A stretch of 64,000 bases of DNA from Panax quinquefolius (GCA_020205615.1 CM035165.1:29423544-29487543); one strand, 5' to 3'; shown: positions 24,881 through 37,594, counted from the stretch's first letter. Notes: a model not told the origin generated them from the letters alone. Numbers and translations: made by a program.

Positions 24881-25885
24881 ATGTGGATTATTTATTAAAA
24901 TTTGAGTCCCAAATGATAAAAGTGATGAAAAACCTTTTAAATCATAAAAGATAGTAGATTTTATTCTCTACTTGACTTTTTTAATGGATTGCTTGTTCCG
25001 CTGCAGTTAAACTTGATGTTTGTTATATTGTATCAGTTTAACACTGTTGAAGGCTAACGATAATGTATAATGTATTTTCTTAGTCATAATATTTCTTACT
25101 GGTCTAGTTGAGCTCACCCTTTTACTTTCATTATTTTCTTCAGAAAAATGAGAACGTAGTAGGGACTAGTCGGGGAACGGAGTGATGGTCCAGATGATAG
25201 CATTAGTAGTTCCCACTATTCTATGAAATATTGTGATAATAAATGTATTGAGGACTTATTTTGAGTTTGAATACTGTCTAGAAGACAATATTTGTATTAA
25301 AGCTCACATCTCATGTTGTATATTTAAGATTGTATTTGTATTCTGTACCATGTATTTGGCGACTCAGAATAGGCGATGTATACCTATTTTGGGGGCGTCA
25401 CAGAAAATATGTTGTGAGACCCCAGATTTTATGAATAAAGATTTAAATTTCTCGAAATATTTTTTTTTATTATGGTGTGGATTTGATATAATGTTATAGT
25501 TGTGGGTAGTATTTATAAATTTTGCAAAGTATGCAAGTTGTTATAAAATATTCGTTTGGTTCAGGGAATATTCTTTTGTCGAGGAATATTAAATGACGAC
25601 CGGCAGACATCATTAGTGGACTCCACAACGAAATTATTGTCGTATATAGAAAATGATGAAATTATCTTTTTATAACGGCAAAAATTTTACCGATTAAACC
25701 TGTTGAACTACCCGGTGGTAAAAAATACGATGTCTACGCGAGGTTGCATAGTAGCACACAGATTATTAATTATTAATGTTTACGTGAGAAGTCACTCAGT
25801 TACACTCAATTATTGCTACGATGGTGTTGTATCATATCTCTCGTATTATTGATTCAATTATTGTCACGGTATCATCTGCATAATA

Positions 25886-28287
25886 TGATCCCAAAATTAG
25901 GTATCGTCACCCATCTTGGGTACGCCACTTACATGGTACATAAATTCAAATCTGACTTACTAATATAAGCGTAGGTATGCAATCGACATAAAGCGTGAGT
26001 TTGAATACAAATATTGTCTACTAGATATTATACAAACTCGAAAGGAGTCCTCATTACAACTATTATCACCTTATTTCACGAAATAGTGAGGACTACTAAT
26101 CTTATCCTCGGACCATTACTTACGTTCCCAGGCTAAGTCCCGGCTATGTTCTCATTTCACGAAGAAACGGTGAAAGAAAAGGTGAGCTCAACTAGCCCGA
26201 TGAAAAATATTATGACTAAGATAATGCGAGAATAAATTATCATTAGCCTTGAACGATGTTAAGCGATAAAATACAATAGACAACCGGTTTAAGCTGCGGT
26301 GAATAAGCGATCCATTAAAAAGTCAGTAGAGAATAAAATCTACTATCTTTTAGGTTTTAAAGGTTTTTCATCAATTTTTATCGGCGAGACTCGACAATAA
26401 ATAAACCACCACATCTAATCATCCACATACCACGGTCGAGAGATTTTCATCAAATTATCGATGGTTAATGACTATCTTAGAATCACCCACAGTCATAATC
26501 ATACCAAAAACTATCCATCATTTGCATTACGAGACCCTTTGAGGACTTTTGTCACATCATTTATATCAAGTCGTGATTATCTTAGAATGATCCACAGTCA
26601 TAATCATACTAAGTTCATCTATGCACGTAAGCGAAGATAACATAATATAACATGAGGATGATGACAATGACATAATAATTCAATAAAACAAGTTCAAAAT
26701 TATTTAATCCATGAATTATTAACGTCAAATTGTCGACATAATCTTTGTTTAAATGAGTAAAATTCAAGAATGATCGGAAGAATATTTCCATGAAAAGATC
26801 TTTGGATGAAGCATAAATATATCGAGGATATTCTACTAATTTCATGGAGTATAGAAGTCAAAGTTTTAACTTATTGGGTATAATAAAGAATGGAATAACA
26901 AAAGAAATCACCGTGCATGCGGTGCTTGGCATGAGGCGAGTTATTCAACGAGAATAATAATAATACGGAACGGTCGGTGAAATTCACTGCAAGCGGGATG
27001 TTCAACGAGAATAATAAAGATGGAACCGGATCCGGTGTAAAACACGATAGGATATTCAGCGAGAATGATAAAAAGGCGGAACCGGTCGGTGTAAAACACC
27101 TGAGACGAGGATGTTCAACGAATAATAAAAAAGCGGAACCGGTCGGTGTAAAACACTGAGACGGGATGTTCAGCGAGAATAATAGAAGAATGTCACCAAG
27201 TATAGGGTAATTAAGCCGTATCTGAGTTATTCAATGAAATAATAAGCGATGGAATAACATAAGGATTTCACCAAGTATAGGGTATCTGGCGTATCTGAGG
27301 TTATGTATAGGGTATGCCACTTTTTTACGAGTTATTCAACGAAATAATAATGAATGGAATAACGAAGTTCTCTTCGAAGAAAGAATAACACCCTTAATAC
27401 TAGTAAAAAAGGCTGAATATAGAAGTAGTGAAGTAGCGAGAATACTCTTCTTCTTTCTATAATTTTCTCTCTATAACTTCTCTATATAATTTCTCTCTCT
27501 AGAGTTTGATGAATTAAATAAGAAAATAATGAAGGAATGAGCTTATTTATAGGAAAATGGAATGCGTAGTAACTAATCCATGAGCGGTCCAGTTGATTTA
27601 CTTTAATCGGCGGTCCATATTTAAAGAAAAATCTTTTAAATAAAATATAATATATTCTATTTATATAAAAACATTTTACTATATGCAAACCTTTATGCAA
27701 TACTATATCTGAAAATATCTGAAAACATATCTGCACATATGCGTAATAAAATATAATATATTACATTTATAGAATAACTTTAATAAAGTATTCTATTTTA
27801 TATAAAAAGATGTTTACATTTTATTACGTTAATAATCTGAATAAAACAAAAGCGTCGTTATCATTATAATAATTCATATTATTAATCGACAATAATGGAA
27901 TCAATGGTGACTTTCTCACATAAGCATCGATAATCGATCTGGTGTGTTTTCTTATGCGACCACACGTATTCTTTGTACTTTTACTACAAGAGTAGTTCAG
28001 CGGTAACCACGGTAAAACTTCCGTAGTTATTTCAATAAAATATTTTTGTCGTTTTCTCGATCAAATGATAATTACTGTGGGTCCACCAATGATTGGTAGT
28101 TATGCGAATATTCCTGCTAAGCCAAGAATATTCCCACAGACCAATCGAATATAATATAACCACTTGCATACTTTGCAAAATTTATAAATACTACCCACAA
28201 CTATAATATTATCTCAATTCACACCATAATATTAAAAATTATTTTGACAAAATTTAAATCTTTATTGATAAAATCTGGGGTCTCACA
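25886..28287 (-). mobile_element. Element D 3' LTR
   Basis: Near-identical to 32323-34745. It holds two hairpin arrays (26440-26640 and 26930-27360), a TATA-like TTATTTATAGG (~27541, minus) and the GAATATTC cluster (28090-28150). In the donor position the D LTRs seem to lack GT. Confidence 0.82.
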
Positions 28288-28379
28288 ATCTCCCTCCTTA
28301 TGGAATTTAAGCCCTCGAAATTAGAATGCGATACTGATATGATAAAGAGGTGAGGATACCTTGAATACCTTTATCGTTG

Positions 28380-30840
28380 AAAATATTAAATTCATCTTTT
28401 GCAATCCGGCGAAGATATTCATTAACAATTCATCTTTTTTACTTCTGGGCCAAAGATATATAATTTCATATAAAACCAATAATCTTTGAGACTATCTTTG
28501 AGACGACTTAATAGTATCCACGACCACGAATTATCCATGCACTTCTTGGCGAAGGATATTACGTGTTTTTTTTCAATCTGATCTGATGATCATGATTATC
28601 TACAAGATAATCCTTGGTCGTAATCATACCAAGTCTATCGATGCTTCTGACGAAGATGACTTTTACCACATCCATGAATTAATATTTCATTCTTTGAGAC
28701 TCGATTCGATAATTAATCCATATCATCGAATCATCCACCTTTTCTGGGCGAGGATATTCATTAGTATCACGACCACGAATTATCCATACACTACGACGAA
28801 AGATAATTGTGTATTCATTAGTATCCGACCACAAATTATCCATACACTACGGCGAAGATAATTGTGTATTCATTAGTATCCGACCACAAATTATCCATGA
28901 ACGATACGAATAATTGTGTATTCATTAGTATCACGACCACAAATTATCCATACACTACGACGAAGATAATTGTGTATTCATTAGTATCACGACCACAAAT
29001 TATCCATACACTACGGCGAAGATAATTGTGTATTCATTAGTATCCGACCACAAATTATCCATACACTCTGACGAAGATAATTGTGTATTCATTAGTATCC
29101 GACCACAAATTATCCATACACTACGGCGAAAGATAATTGTGTATTCATTAGTATCCGCGACCACAAATTATCCATACACTACGGCGAAAATAATTGTGTA
29201 TTCATTAGTATCACGACCACAAATTATCCATGCTTCTACGGCGAAGATAATTGTGTATTCATTAGTATCACGACCACAAATTATCCATACTTTACTGACG
29301 AAAGATAATTGTGTATTCATTAGTATCCGACCACAAATTATCCATGCACTACGGCGAAGATAATTGTGTATTCATTAGTATCCGACCACAAATTATCCAT
29401 GCACTACTACGAAGAAGATAATTGTGTATTCATTAGTATCCGACCACAAATTATCCATTACGGCGAAGATAATTGTGTATTCATTATCCGACGACCACAA
29501 ATTATCCATGCACTTTCTGAAGATAATAATTGTGTTTTCAATTCTGATTATGATTATCTTAGAACAATCCACAGTCATAATCATACCAAGTCCATCTATA
29601 TACTTCTGAATACGAGATGACTTTCAACGTAATATAAACATGAGGATAATGATATAAAGAATCGATCGAATGAGATAAAGGATAAATATTAAACATTTAT
29701 AATATAATTTATCCGAGTTCAAGAATATCCCCATGTTATCAATCATTAATAATCTCATAATCTAATATCATTAATATTATAACAATATTTTAATCACTTC
29801 TTAAATTTATAAACAATTTATCTTAATTGTTTACGCTTTACCATATAATGCATTTAATCATTCAAAATGCCATACTCATAAAATATCATCACCAATTATC
29901 AAATCCCTCATCAAAAAATATGCATATACTATATATAGGATTCTCTAGCCATAAAATCCTATTTTCAACTTTGTTACTTCACATAACATATTTAACTCAT
30001 ATGTTAAGTAACTAAACTATTTTCATGAAAAATACCAAATCAGTCCCAAAAATATTTCTTTTAAGGATTTAGCATAATATAGTCCCATAATGAAAATATA
30101 TTTTTCTCGAATTTTTAAAATTCATTTACTATTTTTTTCAAAATCAATTTCTAATTAATTCCTTAAGAAATTAGCTACCTCAAGTTTAACTCCAAAAATT
30201 CCCAAATCTTGGCAGGACCTTACACATGTTAACGTGAGCTTCTAGTTTAAATTTCATGGTCATCGGAGTTATAGAACTCGGGTTATAGCGTTTTTTAAAT
30301 CGGAAAAACCTAAATATTGAAATAGTCATAACTTGCTCATTTTAAGTCGAGAATGAGCTCATTTTTGGACAGGAGGTACTTTATACCATATACTTTCATG
30401 TCCCAAAAGGCCAGAATTTTTCTCATAATTTAAGTGGCCAAAACAGCCCTCTAAAATTTTCTGGGCAGTAGCATTTTTGAAATTTACAGCTTTGGCCTCC
30501 TTTGCTAAAATCAGTCCACACAAAATCTACAACACCTTTTCCAGTAATTCCACTTGGATTAGTTAGGTAACTCATAGATCTAACTCTAGGACTTGACCAC
30601 ATTCAAAAATTCAAAATATAATAGGAGATATGGTCAATTGAATTTCATATTCGTTTTTCACCAAAATCGATTTTCAACTCTTTGTGATTTCTAAGAAACT
30701 TTCATGTTTTCACATACTACTAACCAACATAACTCATCATAAAACTTACTAATACTTCATATACCCATGATTTTCATTAGTCCAATGCTTTTATTATGAC
30801 TTTCATCATAAACCACGTAAAAGCAGATCCTTTTAGTTGA
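28380..30840 (-). mobile_element. LTR-derived segment inside the internal region of element D
   Basis: This segment lies where pol is expected. It reads as reverse-complement LTR in the same orientation as D: hairpin units at 28400-28500, then the amplified array, then 29700-30180 matching 4200-4560 of the A LTR (for example the region equal to ATGAAAATGGACTAGTTATG). From 30180 to 30840 it is LTR-like but not matched elsewhere in the window. It may be a captured solo LTR or a nested LTR that lost its ends; no target duplication was found. Confidence 0.55.
28780..29515 (-). repeat. Amplified ~55-bp tandem array in element D
   Basis: About thirteen head-to-tail units of 53-57 bp share CATTAGTATC, ACCACAAATTATCC and GAAGATAATTGTGT. 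Each unit holds ATTATC..GATAAT as inverted arms. It is the longest regular array in the window. Open frames 28586-28861, 29028-29363 and 29366-29620 only read through the repeat. Confidence 0.85.
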
Positions 30841-30849
30841 AGAAATATT

Positions 30850-32136
30850 TGAGGTTTAAAGAAATGGGTTTTTGTCTTTGGGGTCAATACAAAATTCGAT
30901 TTCACGCTCTAGGGTAGGCTAGGAAGTCTTCAAGAATCGCCAAAAATTTATTAATGATAGAAATATCATTCAAAGCTGTTACTCTCGTCCAAGACTTGGA
31001 TAGTCGTCACATTAATACCAACTGTGACTTATCCCTTAACTTTGAATAGCACCTCACAATGATACCTATAAACTTGCCATCTTCATTCACGATGTAAGCC
31101 TCTGAAAAATGCGGCTTGGTTGCATTCCACACAAGAAAGTCAACAACGAAAGGATCGGGGCTCTTTACTTATGGCTTGATATAACGATGATTAACTTTAG
31201 GGTTTGGTTACTTTGAATTAATTATAACGAGGTTGGTTAGGAATATGAAAGCTAACAACCTTACAAAAAAAAGAATAATGAGTAGTTAATCAATCGTTTT
31301 CAAAAAATTACCTCAAAAGGCAAGTATTTTCAAAGAGATAAGATCGACGAGTAGCGTGAAAGTGTTTATTTGAAACAACAAGATTAATAAGCGATTGGAG
31401 GTAGCGAAGGTTTCTCCCAGCGAAGTTTCGATAGATAAATCAAAGTCTAATTTCTCGAGTCAAATTTAAGCGTTGAGCATAAGCAGAGAGATAAAATAAT
31501 GGGTAGAACAGGTATCTAATAAGGTATAGACTTAGCAAATTTATAATTAACTAACTTGTGCTAACCGTTCGGGTTTACCCACTTTTAAATTACAAAGTTT
31601 GACTTTCTTCTGAAACCATTCCACCTTTTGTGCTTCTTCACATTCACGATCCATTTTTGAATCATTATTCTCGTCCATATCCTTTGGTTGGCCTTATGCG
31701 AGGGTAATTGACTTGATGATTGAACTCTCCCAATTCTTGTCAAAAATGACTAAATCTCTTTTATTGGAATTTTTCCATTCTATTATCTTTGCCATGATGA
31801 TTACCAAAGTGGTTACCATTCTTAGCATGATAATTTCCCCACGATTTTGTTCGAGCATCACATATTATCATTGAATTATCCCTTTGTTCCACGACCGTTT
31901 TGCATTCTTGAACTTTGTTCTTCTAGCTCACGAACACGATTTTGTAATTCTAAGTTTTGATCATAAATTTCTTGTTCTCCTCGGGTTCCTCTTCTTCTAC
32001 CTTTTCACTTTTTTGTTTTTGTTAGCTCATTTGCAACAATTAGTTCTTCACACTCTGGATATCTTAATTTGTTCTTTTGCTTATCTCGGCATTTTAAAGG
32101 TGTCTAGCATTTCTCCATTGAATATTTTTAGTCCAT
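30850..32136 (-). pseudogene. gag and protease remnants of element D
   Basis: On the minus strand a gag start candidate is the ATG at 32136-32134, preceded by TTAATTAACCC, a T-rich tract and AG (32147-32146). A segment at ~32040-31880 reads EEEE..., LELQNRVRELEEQ-like, resembling the gag of A. A protease-like stretch near 31530-31500 reads VYTLLDTCST, where DTG is expected. RT-start-like sequence follows to ~30850. Zinc knuckles and integrase were not found. Many frame breaks. Confidence 0.55.
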
Positions 32137-32307
32137 TTCAAACAACTTCAAACAAAACAAGGGTTAATTAACATATCACATATTATCCTATACTACGTGA
32201 GCCAATTAAATACCAAATAAACTTAGGTAGGTCATCTTAGCGAAGAAGAATTCCCGTCTCTCCCCTCTAGTTCTTATCTCTCACATCTTAGCCGGGATCG
32301 TATCCTA

Positions 32308-32319
32308 GCTACGATACCA
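32308..32319 (-). other. Primer-binding site of element D
   Basis: Minus-strand TGGTATCGTAGC, three bases from the LTR end, as in element B. Confidence 0.75.
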
Positions 32320-32322
32320 AGC

Positions 32323-34745
32323 TGGCGCCCCCAAAAATTTAGGTATCGTCACCCATCTTGGGTCGCCACTTACATGGTACATAAATTCAAATCTGACTTA
32401 CTAATATAAGCGTAGTATGCAATCGACATAAAGCGTGAGTTTGAATACAAATATTGTCTACTAGATATTATACAAACTCGAAAGGAGTCCTCATTACAAC
32501 TATTATCACACTTTATTTCACGAGAATAGTGAGGACTACTAATCTTATCCTCTGGACCATTACTTAGTTCCCAGCTAAATCCCGGCTATGTTCTCATTTC
32601 ACGAAGAAACGGTGAAAGAAAGGTGAGCTCAACTAGCCCGATGAAATATTATGACTAAGATAATGCGAATAAATTATCATTAGCCTTGACGATGTTAAGC
32701 GATAAAATACAATAGACAACCGGTTTAAGCTGCGGTGAAATAAGCAATCCATTAAAAGAGTCAGTAGAGAATAAAATCTACTATCTTTTAGGTTTTAAAG
32801 GTTTTCATCAATTTTTATCGGCGAGACTCGACAATAAATAAACCACCACATCTAATCATCCACATACCCACGGTCGAGGATTTTCATCAAATTATCAATG
32901 GTTATGACTATCTTAGAATCACCCACAGTCATAATCATACCAAAAACTATCCATCAACGCATTCACGAGACCCTTTGAGGACTTTTGTCACATCATTTAT
33001 ATCAAGTCGTGATTATCTTAGAATGATCCACAGTCATAATCATACTAAGTTCATCTATGCCGTAAGCGAAGATAACATAATATAACATGAGGATGATGAC
33101 AATGACATAATAATTCAATAAAACAAGTTCAAAATTATTTAATCCATGAATTATTAACGTCCAAATTGTCGACATAATCTTTGTTTAAATGAGAGTAAAA
33201 TTCAAGAATGATCGGAAGAATATTTCCATGAAAAGATCTTTGGATGAAGCATGAAATATCGAGGATATTCTACTAATTTCATGGAGTATAGAAGTCAAAG
33301 TTTTAACCATTTGGGTATAATAAAGAATGGAATAACAAAAGAAATCACCGTGCATGCGGTGCTTGGCATAGGCGAGTTATTCAACGAATAATAATAATAA
33401 CGGAACGGGTCGGGTGAAATTCACAAAGCGAGGATGTTCAACGAGAATAATAAAGATGGAACCGGATCCGGTGTAAAACACTGCGAGATAGGATATTCAG
33501 CGAGAATGATAAAAGAAGCGGAACCGGTCGGTTGTAAAACACCACAGACGAGGATGTTCAGCGAGAATAATAAAAAAAGCGGAACCGGTCGGTGTAAAAC
33601 ACCTGAGACGGGATGTTCAATGCGAATAATAGAAGAATGTCACCAAGTATAGGGTTAAACCCAGCGTATCTGAGTTATTCAAGCGAATAATAAGCGATGG
33701 AATAACATAAGGATTTCACCAAGTATAGGGTATCTGCGCGTATCGAGGTTATGTATAGGGTATGCCACTTTTACGAGTTATTCAACGAGAATAATAATGA
33801 ATGGAATAACGAAGTTCTCTTCGAAGAAGAATAACACCCTTACTAAAAAATACCACTCTTCCTTAAAAGCTGAATATAGAAGTAGTGAAGTAGCGAATAT
33901 CTTCTTCTTTCTATAATTTTCTCTCTATAACTTCTCTCTATAATTTCTCTCTCTAGAGTTTCAATGATGAATTAGTAAGAAAATAATGAAGGAATGAGCT
34001 TATTTATAGGAAAATGGAATGCGTAGTAACTAATCCATGAGCGGTCCAGATTGATTTACTTTAATCGGCGGTCCATATTTAAAGAAAAATCTTTTAAATA
34101 AAATATAATATATTCTATTTATATAAAAACATTTTACTATGCAAACCTTTATGCATCTTATATGCAAAACAACTATCTGAAAAACTTATGCAACACTATA
34201 AATAATAAAATATAATATATTACATTTATAGAATAACTTTAATAAAGTATTACTATTTTATATAAAAAGATGTTTACATTTTATTACGTTAATAATCTGA
34301 ATAAAACAAAAGCGTCGTTATCATTATAATAATTCATATTATTAATCGTGATAATGGAATCAAAGTGGTGACTTCTCACATAAGCATCGATAATCGATCT
34401 GGTGTCTTTCTTATGCGACCACACACGTATTCTTTGTACTTTTTTACTACTAAGGAGTAGTTCAACGATAACCACGGTAAAACTTCCGTAGTTATTTCGA
34501 TAAAATATTTTTGTCGTTTTCTCGATCAAATGATAATTACATTATGGGGTCCACCATGATTGAGCCGTTATGCGAATATTCCTGCTAAGCAAATAATATT
34601 CCCAGACCCAATCGAATATAATATAACCACTTGCATACTTTGCAAAAAATTATAAATACTACCCTGACTATAATATTATCTCAAATTCACACCATAATAT
34701 TAAAAATTATTTGACAAAATTTAAATCTTTATTGATAAAATCTGG
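32323..34745 (-). mobile_element. Element D 5' LTR (outer end truncated)
   Basis: It begins TGGCGCCCCC beside the primer site and matches the left LTR almost throughout. It breaks off at AATCTGG where the left copy continues GGTCTCACA. Hairpin arrays lie at 32870-33070 and 33360-33800. Confidence 0.8.
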
Positions 34746-34754
34746 TTCACCGGT

Positions 34755-34930
34755 TACTATTCACTCTAGTATTATTCACTCGGGATATTCGAGGCACTTT
34801 TCGTGTCGGAGTACTATTCACGAGGTACTATTCACCCGAATATTATTCACTCGGGTATTTTGGGTACTTTTCATGTCGGGATACTATTAACGAGGTACTA
34901 TTCACAGGGTACTATTCACGGGGTACTATT
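34755..34930 (+). repeat. TACTATTCAC repeats in C2
   Basis: Nine or so degenerate units of TACTATTCACGAGG or TATTATTCACTCGGG. It corresponds in position to the short arrays of A, B, F, G and H but is not seen in C1. Confidence 0.75.
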
Positions 34931-35967
34931 TACGAAAAAATATATTTCTTTTCTGTCCAAATTATTTTTGGTACATGAATATTATTCTTGAATTTTACTC
35001 TACAAAACGATATCATGTTGACAATTTGGATGTTATTGATTTCTGGATAAATTAAATTATAAATCTTTAAAAATTTATCCTTGAACTTATTTTATTGAAT
35101 TCTTATATCATTGTCATCATCCTCATGTTTATAATATATTGAAAGTCATCTGTGGCACATGGTGCATAGATGGACTTGGTATGATTATGACCGAGGATTA
35201 TTCGGTATAATCGTGACCGTAATGTGACGAATGATGTGGTAAAAGTCCTCAGTGGTCTGTAGTGCATTGATGAACAGTTATTGGTATGATTATTACCAGG
35301 GATTATTCGGTATAATCATGACCATTGATGAATACACGAATATCCTTGGCCCGTAGGGATAATTTGTGGTCGTGATACTAATGAATATCCTTGGCCGTAG
35401 TGCAGTGATGATGTGGTTATTTTATTAAGCTGAGTCTCAGCGATAAAAGTGATGAAAAACCTTTTAAATCATAGAAAATAGTAGATTTTATGGTCTACTT
35501 GACTCTTCTAATGGATTGCTTATTTCGCTGCAGTTGTTGATCTAAAACTTGTTGTCTATTATATTCTATCAATTGTTATACTGTTGAAGGCTAAAGATAC
35601 TTTATTCTCGCATTATCTTAGTCATAATATTTCTTCTTTGAGTTGAGCTCACCCTTTCTTTCACTTTATTCTCTTCGAGAAATGAGAATATAGTTGGGAC
35701 GAAGCTCGGAAAACCATCGATTTGGCCTAGATGGTTGTTTTAATAGTCCTCACTATTCTATAAAATAGTGTGACAATAAATATAATGAGGACTCCATTGA
35801 GTTTTTATATTGTCTAGAAGACAATATTCTTATTGAAACTCCCAGCTTATATTTTGTCGTATTTTACACGACAGTTGTATAATTAAGTTTGTATTTGAAT
35901 TTTGTACCATGTATCTGGCGACTTAATATGGGTGATGTATACCTGTTTTGGGGCGCGTCACATATGT

Positions 35968-36754
35968 GCTATATCTTTTAACTGAAACCGGAATGTTTAG
36001 GTGTAAACCAGTAGAGACGCCCATAGAAATGAATCATAAGCTCGAGATTATTCTAGATCAAACCCCAACAGACAAGGGTCGTTATCAACGATTAGTGGGA
36101 AGATTAATCTACTTATCACACACAAGGCCAGATATAGCATATGCGTTGAGCGTTTGAAGACAGTTCATACATACACCAAGTGAAGAGCATATGGATGCGG
36201 TCTATCGAATTTTAAGGTACTTAAGGAGTGCTCCAGGAAAAGGGTTGTTGTTCTCAAAAAACATTATCACTAACATTGAAGGATACACATATTCTGATTG
36301 GGCAGGTGATCAGACAACCAGAAGGTCCACATCTGGCTACTTTACTTTTGTGGAAGGTAATCTAGTCACGTGGAAAAGCAAGAAGCAGAAGGTAGTAGCA
36401 AGATCAAGTGCGGAAGATGAATTTCGAGGTATGGCTCATGGTGTTTGCGAATTGTTATGGATAAGGAATATACTAAGGGACTTGGGGATTGAATATGCTA
36501 AACCTATGAATCTCCACTGTGATAATAAAGCAGCCATTGAAATTGCACAAAATCATGTTCAACATGATCGTACTAAACATGTTGAAGTCGATCGTCATTT
36601 TATCAAGGAGAACCTCGATGGAAAGTTTATACAATTCCCGTTTATTCAATCCGAGAGTCAGCTGGCTGATATGCTCACAAAGGCAGTTTCAGGGAAGGTG
36701 TTTCATGGTACTATTGACAAGTTGGGCATGATGAATATCTATGCACCAACTTGA
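35968..36754 (+). pseudogene. copia-1: RT C-terminus and RNase H of an old Copia element
   Basis: This is the 3' part of a Ty1/copia pol gene; upstream parts are beyond C1/C2, outside the window. The frame reads from the RT tail (TETGMFRCKPVETPIE, RLVGRLIYLSHTRPDIAYAL) into RNase H. RNase H residues are visible: YSDWAGD, SSAEDEF (usually SSAEAEY), CDNKAAIEI and VEVDRHFI, then the Copia end QLADMLTKAV and a stop at 36754. One in-frame TGA at 36155-36157 interrupts it (YALSV-stop-RQFIHTP); otherwise it is intact over ~260 codons. It is far better preserved than any Ty3 frame here. Confidence 0.9.
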
Positions 36755-36761
36755 GGGGGAG

Positions 36762-36982
36762 TGTGTGCATGAGCTGTATACAATATTAGATTGATTCTAA
36801 TTGTCTATAATGAATCCTAGAAATCTGGTTAGTTGAGCAATTATGTATATAATTATAGAAACAATCTGTTTCCTTATTTTTAGGAGCTAATATTTAGGAT
36901 GTAATTGTACCTTATATATTGCCTCTGCTTGAGAGAAGAATACACATTCAAAAATATTCTGTAGAATCCTTATTGTCTAACA
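36762..36982 (+). mobile_element. copia-1 3' LTR
   Basis: A purine tract (TTGAGGGGGAG, 36751-36761) just after the pol stop is followed by TGTGTGCATGAG, and the block ends TTGTCTAACA at 36982. It is 221 bp with TGT..ACA ends. The partner LTR lies left of the window, so its target duplication cannot be tested. Confidence 0.8.
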
Positions 36983-37585
36983 GTTAGTTTGGTGTTATGT
37001 GCTTAAATGGGTGAGAATTACTTGGGTACACTGTAATTCAATGGATTCAACACTTTGCCAATGAAGGTGCTACAATAAAAATATTTGCAAAAAAATTAAT
37101 GTTTTATATGTTGCAATCATATAGAATATATGATTACAAAGGAACAAAACAATGTTTGAAGGTGAGTATGTGTGTTGGAGGGTGATTGTTAATAAAACAA
37201 TTGTAAATGCAAGTGAATGGTGGGCTAGCTGTTGTAGGTATATAGATAATTAAGTAGGAATGGAAGTTGTTCAGAGAAGAATTTTTCAGCATGTAGCAGT
37301 TTTTTAGGTTGTATTTGTTACGAGTGTTCATCCAAATCTTTTGGATACACTCCTTTCTCAGCTGAATAAAAGTTTATTAGCTTTTTCAAAAAAAAATCGT
37401 AACATGTCATGAATTCTTATATTCTAGATAAAACCATCTATATATACTACATTTCTAACTAATGTTAGGGACATGTTTAAAGGAATAATTTTTTTTTTTT
37501 AAAAAAGATTTTATCTTTTAAAAATATTTCTCTAATTTTGAAAACTCTAGTTAGTTTTGAATATAATAATTAATTTTCAAAATTA
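36983..37585. other. Intergenic; possible 3' end of a poly-A retroelement
   Basis: No gene is supported. GAATAAAAGTTTATTAGC followed by TTTTTCAAAAAAAAA at 37360-37397 looks like the poly-A end of a LINE-like or retrocopied sequence, but no coding similarity was recognised upstream. The minus-strand frame 37134-37331 is unsupported. Confidence 0.3.
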
Positions 37586-37594
37586 TTTTTTCAA

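Larger units (their letters stand above)
20727..25402 (+). mobile_element. LTR C1 of a third Ty3 family (3' part; start is left of the window)
   Basis: After element A ends, the sequence resumes at a point equal to 25745 in C2 (GCATAGTAGCACAC). It runs, with a 1.9-kb insertion, to TTTTGGGGGCGTCACA at 25402. A weak TATA (AATAAATA, ~21491) is followed by CTAAG|GTAAGAAG at ~21617-21627. It has its own hairpin repeats (21700-22022 and 23902-24290) and a divergent version of the 39-bp array (24590-24880). Next comes GAAAATATGT, a fragment of copia-1, so C1 was inserted in copia-1. No internal region is visible, so it is probably a solo LTR. Confidence 0.75.
25886..34745 (-). mobile_element. Element D: non-autonomous Ty3/gypsy element, reverse orientation
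   Basis: Two ~2.4-kb LTRs (25886-28287 and 32323-34745) flank a 4.0-kb internal region. The primer site is at 32308-32319 (minus) and the polypurine tract lies next to the left LTR. The left LTR ends GGGGTCTCACA; the right LTR stops at AATCTGG, lacking about 9 terminal bases, where C2 sequence resumes. No target duplication can be seen, consistent with a deletion over that end. The left border is placed within a few bases. The internal region keeps parts of gag and protease, but integrase and RT are replaced by LTR-like sequence. Confidence 0.8.
25413..35962 (+). mobile_element. Solo LTR C2 (interrupted by element D)
   Basis: It starts TGTGAGACCCC and ends GGCGCGTCACA. A perfect 5-bp duplication, TATGT, flanks it (25408-25412 and 35963-35967). 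Removing C2 restores copia-1 reading frame across GAAAATATGT|GCTATATC (KYVLYLL), showing a clean insertion in a Copia RT gene. Only LTR sequence is present, so it is a solo LTR. After removal of D just ~1.7 kb remains, well short of C1, so material was lost at the D right junction (34745). Confidence 0.82.

Noticed and set aside
28780..29515. Regular ~55-bp repeats resembling a CRISPR array
   Set aside because: The units are head-to-tail and nearly identical along their whole length, with no unique spacers, no cas genes and a plant LTR context.
28586..29620. Open frames with repeating YSLVSDHKLSIH-like peptides
   Set aside because: They only read through the tandem DNA repeat, shift frame between units, and lie in a non-coding LTR-derived segment.
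37360..37400. LINE insertion
   Set aside because: Only a poly-A-like tail was seen; no RT or endonuclease similarity and no target duplication, so it is mentioned only as a possibility.
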